Below, in pieces: positions 46,591 to 55,259 of a stretch of 64,000 bases of DNA (positions within the stretch are counted from its first letter, which is position 1; each line of letters begins with the position of its first letter). The stretch spans positions 62,001 to 126,000 of the forward strand of contig JACJWC010000006.1 of NCBI GenBank assembly GCA_020637335.1, written 5' to 3'. The notes under the pieces are model-generated. The model was not told the DNA's origin and searched no databases. It worked only from the letters and a program-made list of their open reading frames with translations. Both the position numbers and the translations under genes were made by a program. The stretch comes from Acidobacteriota bacterium. GTDB lineage: Bacteria; Acidobacteriota; Holophagae; Acanthopleuribacterales; Acanthopleuribacteraceae.

Positions 46591-47715
46591 TTAACGGATC
46601 CTTTGCAGAAGCGCAAGACCTGTGATGCCGCCGGCCCCACACAAAGTCACTAATCCCAATTCGCAATCTGTCTCAATCATCTGGTCCATGGCGCTTACCA
46701 ACAACCGCGCACCGCTCATACCGGTCGGGTGGCCTAAAGCGATGGCGCCACCGCGTTGATTAACCTGTTCAATATCTAAATCCGTGTCGCGCAAATTGGC
46801 CAAGACCTGGACCGCAAAGGCTTCGTTTATTTCATACACACCGATATCCGATGCGTTCAGCCCTTGTTCCCGCCAACACCTTTGAATGGCCTGACCGGGC
46901 CCCAACCCCATCCACCGCGGGGCACAGGCATGGGCCATTACTTGACGCACTTTAAAACAGGGTGAATCGGGGAACCGGCTCTGATCGGCCAGCACATAAA
47001 CCGCGGCCGCATCTGCCATCGAACAGGCATTGCCCGCGGTTACCTCGCCCCCAAACACGGGCGGAAGCGTGGCCAGTTTCTCGAGGTTCGTCAAACGCGG
47101 CGTCTCGTCTTTCTCCAGACCCAAAACCGCAACCCGTTCTCCGCCAAACCCTCCCTTTTGTTCCGTTTTTATGGCGCGATCCTGACTCAATTTGGCGTAT
47201 CGGTCCATTTCTTGGCGATCTATTTGGTAAGCGCCAACGATTTCTTCCGCTGTTTGACCCATACCCATTTGAATGACGGGATCAATGGAATCCGACCAAC
47301 CGTCCTCCAGGACTCGGTTACCCATTTTAAAGCCCGAAAAACGACATCCTTTTAACAAGTAGGGGATGGTACTCATGCTGTCCATGCCCCCGGCCCAAAT
47401 GACTTTGTTGGGCTCACCGGCCAGTGCGCTGCGCAATACCAACAAGCCGGATGGACAGGCAGCATTCAGGGTTGAACACGGGACATGCTCGGGGATGCCG
47501 CCCCACAAGGCTGCACTGCGGGCAGGATTCGGACCATGACCCGCCTGCCGGCATTGCCCAAAAAAGACTTCGCCGCTTTCCTCCAGCGAAAAACCCAAAC
47601 GATTTGCCAACTGGGGAATGAGTTCCGCCATGATGCGCATGGGTGAAATGTTTTGGAAGTGACCCCCAAATCGACCCATGGGCGATCGGATCCCGGGGTA
47701 AAGCACCAAAGTCAT
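46591..47715 (-). CDS. Thiolase (acyl-CoA acetyltransferase), probably 3-oxopimelyl-CoA thiolase
   Basis: 374 residues. Catalytic Cys87 (LNAACPSGLLVL), then GGMDSMS, EINEAFAVQVLA, GHPTGMSGARL and CGAGGITG, i.e. all thiolase active-site blocks. The start at 47715 (MTLVLYPGIRSPMGRFGG) overlaps the SDR stop by one base; longer readings are unsupported. As the last gene of the benzoyl-CoA operon, and with no separate degradation genes between, it most likely cleaves 3-oxopimelyl-CoA to glutaryl-CoA and acetyl-CoA (inference from position). A generic acetoacetyl-CoA thiolase is the alternative. Confidence 0.88.
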   Translation of the reverse strand: MTLVLYPGIRSPMGRFGGHFQNISPMRIMAELIPQLANRLGFSLEESGEVFFGQCRQAGHGPNPARSAALWGGIPEHVPCSTLNAACPSGLLVLRSALAGEPNKVIWAGGMDSMSTIPYLLKGCRFSGFKMGNRVLEDGWSDSIDPVIQMGMGQTAEEIVGAYQIDRQEMDRYAKLSQDRAIKTEQKGGFGGERVAVLGLEKDETPRLTNLEKLATLPPVFGGEVTAGNACSMADAAAVYVLADQSRFPDSPCFKVRQVMAHACAPRWMGLGPGQAIQRCWREQGLNASDIGVYEINEAFAVQVLANLRDTDLDIEQVNQRGGAIALGHPTGMSGARLLVSAMDQMIETDCELGLVTLCGAGGITGLALLQRIR

Positions 47716-48407
47716 CAACTCCCTCCCAGCAATTGGCCCGAGTCCACACAAAAAACCTGACCCGTAAGACAACGGGCCTGGGGCGAGGCTAAAAACCAAC
47801 ACAGCTCGGCCACATCGTGGGGTGTGGGAGGATAGGGCAACAACCGTTCATTTTGGGCGCGGATCAGAACCTCTTGCGGCAGATTCTGGGTCATTGTGGT
47901 TTCCACCAAACCCGGTGCGACCGCGTTGGCCCGAACCCCGTAGGCGCCGAGTTCAATAGCCAAATTGCGGACCAATCCTTCCAAACCGGCCTTGGAGGCG
48001 ACGTAGTTGCTTTGACCAAATTTTCCACGGCTCGCGTTGATGCTGCTGATATGGATGATGACCCCAGATTGGCGATTTTTCATTCCGGAGGCGACCAGGG
48101 AAGACAAGTAGAATCCCGCATTGAGGTTGAGATCAATAACCTGCTTCCACAAGTCCGGTTCCATTTTCCAACTGACTTTATCGCGTGTGATACCCGCACA
48201 ATGGATCAACACATCGGGTACCGCGAATTCCTGCATTTTTGTTTTCAACTGCCCATAGTCGGTCAAATCGCAAATCACCAACCGGCCGGGAAATGCTTCG
48301 CATGACAATTGATCGATTCCAATTACTTCGAACCCTTTGTCAACAAAGAGCTGGGCAATGGCCCGGCCCAATCCGCCGGAAGCGCCACTTAACCAAAGCG
48401 AGCTCAT
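47715..48407 (-). CDS. SDR-family 3-hydroxyacyl-CoA dehydrogenase, probably for 3-hydroxypimelyl-CoA
   Basis: 230 residues, FabG-like SDR: nucleotide loop SGASGGLGRAIA (8-19), IHCAG, catalytic Ser (HISSINASRG) and Tyr-x3-Lys in NYVASKAGLE, and the tail APGLVETTM. Start ATG 48407 overlaps bcrD's stop (ATGA); upstream in-frame sequence is only bcrD antiframe. Between bcrD and the thiolase it would supply the oxidation of 3-hydroxypimelyl-CoA to 3-oxopimelyl-CoA. Role inferred from the gene order; the SDR family itself is certain. Confidence 0.87.
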   Translation of the reverse strand: MSSLWLSGASGGLGRAIAQLFVDKGFEVIGIDQLSCEAFPGRLVICDLTDYGQLKTKMQEFAVPDVLIHCAGITRDKVSWKMEPDLWKQVIDLNLNAGFYLSSLVASGMKNRQSGVIIHISSINASRGKFGQSNYVASKAGLEGLVRNLAIELGAYGVRANAVAPGLVETTMTQNLPQEVLIRAQNERLLPYPPTPHDVAELCWFLASPQARCLTGQVFCVDSGQLLGGS

Positions 48408-49231
48408 GCGCCAATCTGTTCCTGAAACCGTTTGGCCCGAAAGGCAGCCCAAATGGCGGCGCCAATCGCACCCGCAAGAACAGCGTCTGGATGAGAGGTG
48501 AATTGAAAAGGCAGGGAACCCTTCTTTTGCTCTTCCGCCTCGGTCAACTCGGCCAGACAAGCCAATAACCCTTTGTCCTGGGAGAGCCCACCCGTAAGGA
48601 TGACGGTCCCTTCCGCTTTGCAGGCTTTGAGTAATTTCATCAGCCGGCCCGCAATCGAGAGGTGAATGCCCTTGAGAATATCCGCGGTTTTAATGCCGCG
48701 AGAAACCATATTGATCACATCGGTTTCCGCAAGTACGGCACATATCGAGGAACACGGTTCCGGATTTTTGCTCTGGGTGGAAATCAGGCCAATCTCGTCT
48801 ACCGAAGTTCCCAGATATCTGGAAATATTCTCCAGGAATTGGCCGGAACCCGAAGCACATTGGCTGGTCATTTTGTATTGAAGCACACGACCGCGTTCAT
48901 TCATCAACACTGCACGGGCGTGCAAGGCGCCAACATCCAAAGCGGCCCGAGCATCGGGGTTGAGATACAAGCCACCGCGTGCATGGGTGGTCATCCCATA
49001 GAAATGGCCAGTTCGGAAGGTCACCATTTCACCTTCACCAGTGGTGGCGATGTAAACCACTTCACTCGGGTCCACTCCGGCACTGGAACACAGGAATTGG
49101 AATCCCTCTTCGGCGACGTGTTTGGGATCGCGTCGCCGCATTTTTTCCTGGTGTTTGGCCAGAATGGTTTCACCCTCCATCATCACAAATTTGATGGAAC
49201 TGGATCCGACATCAATACCAACTGTTTTCAT
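48404..49231 (-). CDS. bcrD: Benzoyl-CoA reductase subunit D (BcrD/BadG type)
   Basis: 275 residues, ASKHA ATPase fold: phosphate-1 GIDVGSSSIKFV (5-16), DVGALHARAV in the phosphate-2 position, and GGLSQDKGL. Cluster-ligating cysteines Cys125 (SQCASGSGQFLENIS) and Cys164 (SSICAVLAETD). With BcrA it hydrolyses two ATP per electron pair and passes low-potential electrons to BcrBC. The size matches Thauera/Rhodopseudomonas D subunits (about 280). Overlaps bcrA by four bases. Phosphate-2 differs from BcrA's GGQD, as it usually does in D subunits. Confidence 0.9.
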   Translation of the reverse strand: MKTVGIDVGSSSIKFVMMEGETILAKHQEKMRRRDPKHVAEEGFQFLCSSAGVDPSEVVYIATTGEGEMVTFRTGHFYGMTTHARGGLYLNPDARAALDVGALHARAVLMNERGRVLQYKMTSQCASGSGQFLENISRYLGTSVDEIGLISTQSKNPEPCSSICAVLAETDVINMVSRGIKTADILKGIHLSIAGRLMKLLKACKAEGTVILTGGLSQDKGLLACLAELTEAEEQKKGSLPFQFTSHPDAVLAGAIGAAIWAAFRAKRFQEQIGA

Positions 49232-50535
49232 GCTGCACCTACCACATGGGCGTTTACTTCGCGTAAGGCGAAAATGGCGGCGCCGATTGCGCCTGTAAAA
49301 ATGGAGTCTGGCGCCACATTAATGGTGATCTCCCGACCATAGTTCTCCCAAACCAGTTCCTTAAGCGAATTTAAAGCGGCCTCATTTTTGGCGACACCAC
49401 CCGTGAAAGTGAACTCGTCATTGATGCCACCGGATCGGGCCAAAAGGGAGAGGGCGCGATAAATAATGGCCCGATGCAGGCCCAAAAGGATTTCTTCGCG
49501 TTTCTGACCATCGCTGAGCCGGTCGCGTAACTCCGCTCCGGCAAACACGGTGCAGGTTGAGTTAATTTTGATCGCTTTGGCGGCCGAATTGGCCAGGGGA
49601 CCGAGTTCCTGCAGGGCCAGGTTCATTTCTTCAGCGATGTAACCGAGGTAACGACCGCATCCAGCAGCACAACGGTCATTCATTTGGAACGAGGTCACAA
49701 TGCCTTTTCCATCAACCTGAATCGCCTTAGTGTCCTGACCGCCGATATCGAGAACGGTCCGCGTATTGGGGAACATGAAGTGCGCACCCAGACCATGGCA
49801 CAAAATTTCGGACCGGATTTGCTCTTTGGGAAATGGCAGGCGTTGACGGCCATATCCGGTGCCCACCACACAAACCTCATGTAATTCCTCGGCAATCACC
49901 TTTTCTATGGCCGCAAATAGCTCGGGATCTTCGGCCTGGGTCGAAACGGTGTGGAATGCAGACCGGATATTGGCTTCAAAACCCAGTTCCAGCGATTGGT
50001 TTTCCACTTTGATGATTGATTTGTCGAACAGACCCAAGAGCATATCGAAGGAGCACTGCGTTTGCTTCGAATAATCTGCAGCTTTTTGGTTGTAACAGCT
50101 GCCGACCAAGTCCCTGAAAAAATCGGATTTAGGCGAGCGGTCGCCCAGGAAAAGAGCTCGACCATAAGCCAGATTTTGGTCCTCGAACCAGGCAAGAAAA
50201 TCAGATAGGACATCAAAATCATCTGCATAACGGGCAATTCCGACCAATGCTTTCAACTCGTCAATGAAACGTTTGGATTGTTCCAGGTACTGTTCATAAC
50301 GAAAAGCGCGTTCCAGGGCATGAAACAAGGCCTCCTTGGTGTTGGCATCTTTGATATTCCTTTTGAGCAGCCCAAAGCGCGCATCGATATAAGCCTCGGT
50401 TTTCGCCACCTGGCAAGCGACATCGTAGTTGCTGCGACTATTGGTAATGCCCCGGCCCATGATGTGGCAGTTTTCGTCAAGAATGACCGCTTTGGTCGTC
50501 GTAGATCCCAGATCAATGCCAACAAAACATTTCAT
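49228..50535 (-). CDS. bcrA: Benzoyl-CoA reductase subunit A (BcrA/BadF type)
   Basis: 435 residues, ASKHA ATPase. GIDLGSTTTKAV (6-17), phosphate-2 DIGGQDTKAI (263-272), adenosine GGVAKN; cluster cysteines 289 (DRCAAGCGRYLGYI) and 328 (NSTCTVFAGAEL). The size is diagnostic: Bcr/Bad-type A subunits have about 440 residues because of the insert after the first ATPase block, whereas the Azoarcus Bzd-type counterpart has about 300. Together with BcrD it forms the activator half of the class I reductase. Overlaps bcrB by four bases. Confidence 0.94.
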   Translation of the reverse strand: MKCFVGIDLGSTTTKAVILDENCHIMGRGITNSRSNYDVACQVAKTEAYIDARFGLLKRNIKDANTKEALFHALERAFRYEQYLEQSKRFIDELKALVGIARYADDFDVLSDFLAWFEDQNLAYGRALFLGDRSPKSDFFRDLVGSCYNQKAADYSKQTQCSFDMLLGLFDKSIIKVENQSLELGFEANIRSAFHTVSTQAEDPELFAAIEKVIAEELHEVCVVGTGYGRQRLPFPKEQIRSEILCHGLGAHFMFPNTRTVLDIGGQDTKAIQVDGKGIVTSFQMNDRCAAGCGRYLGYIAEEMNLALQELGPLANSAAKAIKINSTCTVFAGAELRDRLSDGQKREEILLGLHRAIIYRALSLLARSGGINDEFTFTGGVAKNEAALNSLKELVWENYGREITINVAPDSIFTGAIGAAIFALREVNAHVVGAA

Positions 50536-51803
50536 AATGCCGCCTTTTCCCGCTTTTGTTCCAGCATCTGAAAATAAGATTCCAGGCGATTTTTGAGATT
50601 GGAAGCGCTGAAATAGCGCGGGTCGACCAAGTCAGACTCAATGAATCCGCCTGCCCGACCGGTTCGTTTTTCCAGCTCACGCAGAATGAGTAACTGGCCT
50701 GCCGAAAAAGAGTTACAGCTTTTCACCGAATTGATGACAAAACCGTCGGCATCGTACTCCTTGATATATTTCTCCAGCAGTTCGACTCGAGAGGGCAGGT
50801 TCAGGTTGGTGTAACAACCCAAACAATAGTCGGCTAGGGTTTCCAGCGGCTTTTCTGGGTCGTGACGGAAGCCTTGATCGTAAATGCCACCCACTTTGGT
50901 GTAGGAACTGGCGACCACCACGGCACCTTCGTCGTAGAACATCTTCCAGAACTCGCGAAAAGAAGTCCAGTTGGGCGGGCCTTCGACCACCAACCGGAAT
51001 TTTTCTTTGGGCATCGTACCGTCCGGAGTCACGGGCCCCAATTGTTGGGCCAAACGCTCTTCCACTTCTTTGCGCAGGACCCGGTAATATTCAACCGCTT
51101 CCTCTGTGCCGCGGAAAAAAGTGAAAATGGGACCAATGTAATAGACCCCGCCGAAGTAGGCATCAATGGGGCTCGGTTTATGTTTTGCCGATTCCAGAAC
51201 CCAAACAAAATCCTCTTCCGCCCGAGCGGACAAAGCCAGAAGCTCAGAAAGCCGGGCCGGGTTAAATTTTTTGCCGCTACAGGTCTCCAGGGCCGGTATG
51301 ACTTTCTCGCGTAACTGGTTGACGATGTAGGCCTGCATGTTTGCAGTAGGTGCGCCATCGGATTGATAAGGGATGTGCAACATCACCACAGGGCAGTTGT
51401 ACTCCTGTTGCAGAATCTCGAACCATTTCATAAAAACAAAGCAACCCGTATAAGATAAAAGCAGAAGGTCAGGTTTTGGCAACGGTTCGCCCGTGGGCCC
51501 TACATTGCCACCTTTCATCATGCCCACATCGCATTTGACGTAGGTACAAACATCCTCAGAATGGCCACTTTTTTCAGCGTCGGTAATGTAACCACCCGAA
51601 CGCTTGCGCATGCCGTTTTGAAGTGCATTGATTTCCGGCAGAACGGGCAATAAGTCAAAGCTCAAGATCAGCTCTGTGAGATTGCCGGGCACAAAGGTAT
51701 AAACGACTTTTTTGTGTTTTTCGGTGGCCGCTTTGCCCAACTCAGTAAAGTGTTTGGCGATCATCTCCTTTTGGATTTCCATACTTTGGTCTTTTTGTGT
51801 CAT
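50532..51803 (-). CDS. bcrB: Benzoyl-CoA reductase subunit B (BcrB/BadE type)
   Basis: 423 residues of the HgdB/BcrB (2-hydroxyacyl-CoA dehydratase D-component) family. Candidate [4Fe-4S] ligands are Cys86 and Cys91 (DVCTYVKCDVG), Cys121 (YTGCFVFMKW), then CLGCYTNLNLPS and VKSCNSFSAGQ. With BcrC it forms the half that binds benzoyl-CoA and transfers two electrons to the aromatic ring. One base separates it from bcrC. Assigned as B because it is longer than, and next to, the C subunit. Confidence 0.93.
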   Translation of the reverse strand: MTQKDQSMEIQKEMIAKHFTELGKAATEKHKKVVYTFVPGNLTELILSFDLLPVLPEINALQNGMRKRSGGYITDAEKSGHSEDVCTYVKCDVGMMKGGNVGPTGEPLPKPDLLLLSYTGCFVFMKWFEILQQEYNCPVVMLHIPYQSDGAPTANMQAYIVNQLREKVIPALETCSGKKFNPARLSELLALSARAEEDFVWVLESAKHKPSPIDAYFGGVYYIGPIFTFFRGTEEAVEYYRVLRKEVEERLAQQLGPVTPDGTMPKEKFRLVVEGPPNWTSFREFWKMFYDEGAVVVASSYTKVGGIYDQGFRHDPEKPLETLADYCLGCYTNLNLPSRVELLEKYIKEYDADGFVINSVKSCNSFSAGQLLILRELEKRTGRAGGFIESDLVDPRYFSASNLKNRLESYFQMLEQKREKAAL

Positions 51804-51804
51804 T

Positions 51805-52977
51805 TCACGCCTCCCCCCACAGCTTGAGCGAATCGGAAAAAGTTCCCGCCTGCTCCTTGATGACCTGGTATTGGCCGGTGTTTTCTGCGTATTTAAAACT
51901 GGTATAGGGAATGCCTTCCGCTTCCATGAATTTTTGGATCATGGGCCGGTCCAAAAGCGCGGGATCACAGAAACTGGGCGCGCAGAACAGAACGCCGGCA
52001 GCCCGATTCTCGATAAAACACTGCTTGAGCTGGTGGCCCTTGCGCTCGGGTTGATATTTAAAGGGCGCATCCATCGAGTGTTTTAAATAGGCATCGGCCA
52101 AGTTTTGGAAGGGATCGCCCTGAGTGGGGATGGCTTGCTTGATCCAGCGATGGATCAGCACCCAGTCATCATCCACGATATAACAACCTGCCCGTTCCAA
52201 GGACCGGATCAGGCCAATGGGCGGCTGTTCGCAAAAGGAACCCGTCAAAACCACACGGGCGTTATCCATGGGTTTCCGATCCAGGTCAGCGACACTTTCC
52301 AAATAGGCCTTCATCATCTCGATATGTTCCTGAACATCGAGGATCAGGCCCGCGCGCATCAGCAAATACAACTCAGAAGTGGGCACTTCCCACGGTTTCT
52401 TGCTGCGTTGGGCATAACATTTCATGACCCATTCGCGATGGGTGTTATAAAGCGCGATGGCAGCATGCAAGGCCTCGTGGGTTACCGGCTTGCCCGATAT
52501 TTTGCTCATGCGGACGGCCAGTTGTTTCAATTCTTCAACCAGGTAATGACCCCCGATTTGTGGGTCGAAGTTTTGTGGAACATCAAAGTAAATGGATTCT
52601 TTTTGCGGGAACATGATCTTCCACATGCCACTCAAGTTGCGGATCACATCGCAGATAGCCGGGAAGGCCATACCGGAAAGACAATCCAGATGACCACTCA
52701 GACCCATCTCCACTGTGGAACGCGGAATATGGCAAATGTAGGATTGGAAATAGGCATCGCCCTTAATGATTTCCAACAAATCGCCCGCGCCCATCAAGCC
52801 AACCGGCAACAGTCCCGAGGCATAAACGATTTCCCGTGGAAAATAGACCGGCATAAAACCAAAGGCTTTGCGACCCGTCGCATTCGTTTGGTCACGAACG
52901 TAATTCAGGCTCAGATCCTCGTAAAGTTGCTCACACCGCTCAATGATCGGGTGGCTCATCGTTTGAACTGTGCTCAT
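51805..52977 (-). CDS. bcrC: Benzoyl-CoA reductase subunit C (BcrC/BadD type)
   Basis: 390 residues, HgdB/BcrC family, paralogous to BcrB. Family blocks: GFMPVYFPREIVYASGLLPVG-type start (read in part as YFPREIVYASGLLP), SYICHIPRSTVEM and CDVIRNLSGMWK with ligand cysteines, and LTGSFCEQPPIGLIR. Normal length for C subunits (about 385). Overlaps dch by four bases and precedes bcrB, giving the order C-B-A-D seen in Thauera. Confidence 0.93.
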   Translation of the reverse strand: MSTVQTMSHPIIERCEQLYEDLSLNYVRDQTNATGRKAFGFMPVYFPREIVYASGLLPVGLMGAGDLLEIIKGDAYFQSYICHIPRSTVEMGLSGHLDCLSGMAFPAICDVIRNLSGMWKIMFPQKESIYFDVPQNFDPQIGGHYLVEELKQLAVRMSKISGKPVTHEALHAAIALYNTHREWVMKCYAQRSKKPWEVPTSELYLLMRAGLILDVQEHIEMMKAYLESVADLDRKPMDNARVVLTGSFCEQPPIGLIRSLERAGCYIVDDDWVLIHRWIKQAIPTQGDPFQNLADAYLKHSMDAPFKYQPERKGHQLKQCFIENRAAGVLFCAPSFCDPALLDRPMIQKFMEAEGIPYTSFKYAENTGQYQVIKEQAGTFSDSLKLWGEA

Positions 52978-53729
52978 GCATGCCTCCAGACAACCGGACG
53001 CTTGCTTAAAAAGGCATCGAGCCCTTCATTAGCGTCCTGTGTATTCATCAGGGACTCTAAATAGTGGGTTTCCAGGACCGGTAAAGTTTGGGCCAGCGCC
53101 TGACGAATGGGCCAGCGGGTCGCCCAAGTGGTCAGGCGCAAACTGCTCGCACTGAGCGAGGCCAGGTGCTTTTCAAAAAAATGCACGGCTGCCAATTCGG
53201 GATCAGTGGACAATTCAGTGATCAGGCCAAATGGCTGGATTTGGGCGGCGGAGAGACTTTCTCCGGTCAGGTTTAGGCGATCGGCAAGCGCCGGTAAGCG
53301 CAAAGGTAGGAGCAGGGATCCCATTGGCGGGAACACACCCAGCTGAATTTCCGGTTGGCCCATTCGCGCTTCCGGATGCGCAAAAATGAAATGACAGAAC
53401 GAGGCCAACTCAAAACCGCCGCCTAAGCATTGACCTTTAACGCAGGCCAGGAGGGGAATGGAAAGCGCATCCAAAGTCCGAAACAAACCGTGGAAATGGG
53501 ACAACATACCGGCAACTTGGTCCTTGACGTGCTCCTGAACCGAAGCACCAAAACTAAAATGCGGTCCTTCATGGGAGAGAACCAAAGCAAACGTATCCGG
53601 TTTCACCCTTTCGCGCAGACCCGTTTCCAACGCCGTAACCATTTCCCGGTCCAGGATATTGGCCTTGGGTCGGTTTAATCGCGCCCAAAGCAGGTGTTGG
53701 TCATGAGTCCATTCCCAGCGAATCGTCAT
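52974..53729 (-). CDS. dch: Cyclohexa-1,5-diene-1-carbonyl-CoA hydratase
   Basis: 251 residues, crotonase fold: oxyanion-hole segments FSFGASVQEH and CLGGGFELASFC, MGQPEIQLGVFPP. Hydrates the dienoyl-CoA product of the reductase to 6-hydroxycyclohex-1-ene-1-carbonyl-CoA. The identity rests on crotonase-family blocks plus its position between oah/GNAT and bcrC; sequence alone would allow another enoyl-CoA hydratase. Overlaps the GNAT gene and bcrC by four bases each. Confidence 0.9.
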   Translation of the reverse strand: MTIRWEWTHDQHLLWARLNRPKANILDREMVTALETGLRERVKPDTFALVLSHEGPHFSFGASVQEHVKDQVAGMLSHFHGLFRTLDALSIPLLACVKGQCLGGGFELASFCHFIFAHPEARMGQPEIQLGVFPPMGSLLLPLRLPALADRLNLTGESLSAAQIQPFGLITELSTDPELAAVHFFEKHLASLSASSLRLTTWATRWPIRQALAQTLPVLETHYLESLMNTQDANEGLDAFLSKRPVVWRHA

Positions 53730-54169
53730 GACAGCTCCTGTTCCAATTGGGTGTAGGGGCCCGCCCCAAAACCGGTTGAACGAAAGAATCGATGTAAAAC
53801 GGTTTGTTCATGGGTCACCATGGTGCGGATTTTTTGGATGCCATTTTCCTTGACCCACTTGCCGAATTCCTCAAGCAGACTACGCCCACAGCCCCGGCGA
53901 CCCTTTTCCGGGACCACCCCCAGGCTCAAAACCCAGCCCGAAGGTTCCTGGCCAAATTCGTAGGCCCTGATTTCGCCGACCAGATACCCAATCACTTCAC
54001 TGTCAGCCTTGGCCACCAGACACATCGTGTTGGGGTTGGCGGCGTTGCGGCTAAAGAAATCGCGCCAGAACGCGCGTTTCTCACGACCACTCGTGCGCGC
54101 ATCGATCGCCACAATCCCATCAAAATCGGCGGCTTGAAAGCGTGTAATTTCACATTGTTCCTGGATCAC
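53726..54169 (-). CDS. GNAT-family N-acetyltransferase inside the benzoyl-CoA operon
   Basis: 147 residues. Acetyl-CoA-binding motif A VVPEKGRRGCGRSLLEEF (R/Q-x2-G-x-G/A pattern) after a strand VLSLGVV; IRTMVTHEQTV follows. Start GTG at 54169 with GAGG from the oah 3' end as ribosome site, one base after oah; its stop overlaps dch by four bases, so it is a true operon member. Target unknown. In Rhodopseudomonas, acetylation of the benzoate-CoA ligase lysine is a known control, so a regulatory enzyme acting on an acyl-CoA ligase is a reasonable but unproven idea. Confidence 0.85.
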   Translation of the reverse strand: MIQEQCEITRFQAADFDGIVAIDARTSGREKRAFWRDFFSRNAANPNTMCLVAKADSEVIGYLVGEIRAYEFGQEPSGWVLSLGVVPEKGRRGCGRSLLEEFGKWVKENGIQKIRTMVTHEQTVLHRFFRSTGFGAGPYTQLEQELS

Positions 54170-54170
54170 G

Positions 54171-55250
54171 TTAACCTCGCGGAATTAAAGAGTCGATGAA
54201 GGATTCGCTCCAGCGTTCACCCTCTGCCAAGCGCCGACGCAAAGCGCAGAAATCGATTTCTCGCTTGTTTTTGGGCCCTTCATTGAAGGCGCGAAAGCCG
54301 AGTCGCGCTTCGGTCATCATATTTAAACCCAGCCAGGCCCGGTTGGTTTCTTTGTTTGCGTCCCACCAGTGCAGTTTGTGTTTGCGTAAGGACTGCAGGG
54401 TCTTGGTCAAACAACCGGGCATGGTTAACATGAGCCGGGTGGCATAACTTTCGGTTGTTGCATCCAGCAAACTCAGATCGGTTTCGCACTGGGCGAGAAT
54501 AGTTTTTGCCGCGTCCCTCTCCTGCCCGGTTTTGAATTCGCCAAAAACAATTTTGCCAAATGGATCCAGAAACCGATCGGTGACCACCATCGGATTGGCA
54601 ATCCATTCGCCCCGGTATTTGAGGACAGGTACAAATTCGGAGATCAAGCCGAGGTATTGGGCCTTGTGGGCCGACCAGGTTTCGCACAAGGTACACGAAT
54701 ACATGGCCTGTTCGATCCCGACAAACAGGGGCAGAAAGTCAGTGGATCCACCGTCAGGCGCCGATCCGTGCTTGGGTCCCGCCTGGCCAAAACGGGCCGT
54801 ATCGGCCGCAACGGTAAAGTCGCAAGCCATGCCAATCTCCTGACCGCCGGCAATGCGCATGCCATTGACCCGGCAAATAACAGGCTTGTCGGAAATCAGA
54901 ATCGCGCTGACCATGTCATTAAAGAGTCGCATGTACTCGCGATAACCTTCTGGGCTTCCGGCGTAAGTTTCGGCGTATTCCTTGGTGTTCCCACCGGTAC
55001 AAAAAGATTTGTCGCCGACCGCCGTAAAAATGATGTTGCATACATCCTGTTCATGGTTGGCCATATTGAAGGCGCGAATAACATCCTTAACCATTTCAGT
55101 GGTATAGCTGTTGAATTGGTTGGGGTTATTTAAAAGGATCCAGGCATTGAACAGGCCTTCTACTGGCCGACCCTGTTCATCGAGTGCAGGTCTTTTCTCA
55201 TACAACACCTGTTCTTGGGCGAATTTTTCGAAAAGCGCGTGATGGGTCAT
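54171..55250 (-). CDS. oah: 6-oxocyclohex-1-ene-1-carbonyl-CoA hydrolase (Oah/BamA family)
   Basis: 359 residues, crotonase superfamily, close to the length of known members (about 375-380). Blocks NAWILLNNPNQFNSYTTEMV-type start, GDKSFCTGGNTKEYAETYAGSPEGYREYM in pieces, CRVNGMRIAGGQEIGMACDF, FGQAGPKHGSAPDGGSTDFL. It adds water and opens the ring, giving 3-hydroxypimelyl-CoA; this family is a common marker for anaerobic aromatic degradation. 9 bases after had, 1 base before the GNAT gene. Confidence 0.96.
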   Translation of the reverse strand: MTHHALFEKFAQEQVLYEKRPALDEQGRPVEGLFNAWILLNNPNQFNSYTTEMVKDVIRAFNMANHEQDVCNIIFTAVGDKSFCTGGNTKEYAETYAGSPEGYREYMRLFNDMVSAILISDKPVICRVNGMRIAGGQEIGMACDFTVAADTARFGQAGPKHGSAPDGGSTDFLPLFVGIEQAMYSCTLCETWSAHKAQYLGLISEFVPVLKYRGEWIANPMVVTDRFLDPFGKIVFGEFKTGQERDAAKTILAQCETDLSLLDATTESYATRLMLTMPGCLTKTLQSLRKHKLHWWDANKETNRAWLGLNMMTEARLGFRAFNEGPKNKREIDFCALRRRLAEGERWSESFIDSLIPRG

Positions 55251-55259
55251 ACTGAACTC

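Noticed and set aside
52105..53064. 319-codon plus-strand frame opposite bcrC
   Set aside because: Antisense shadow of a conserved gene; no ribosome site and His/Gln-rich composition.
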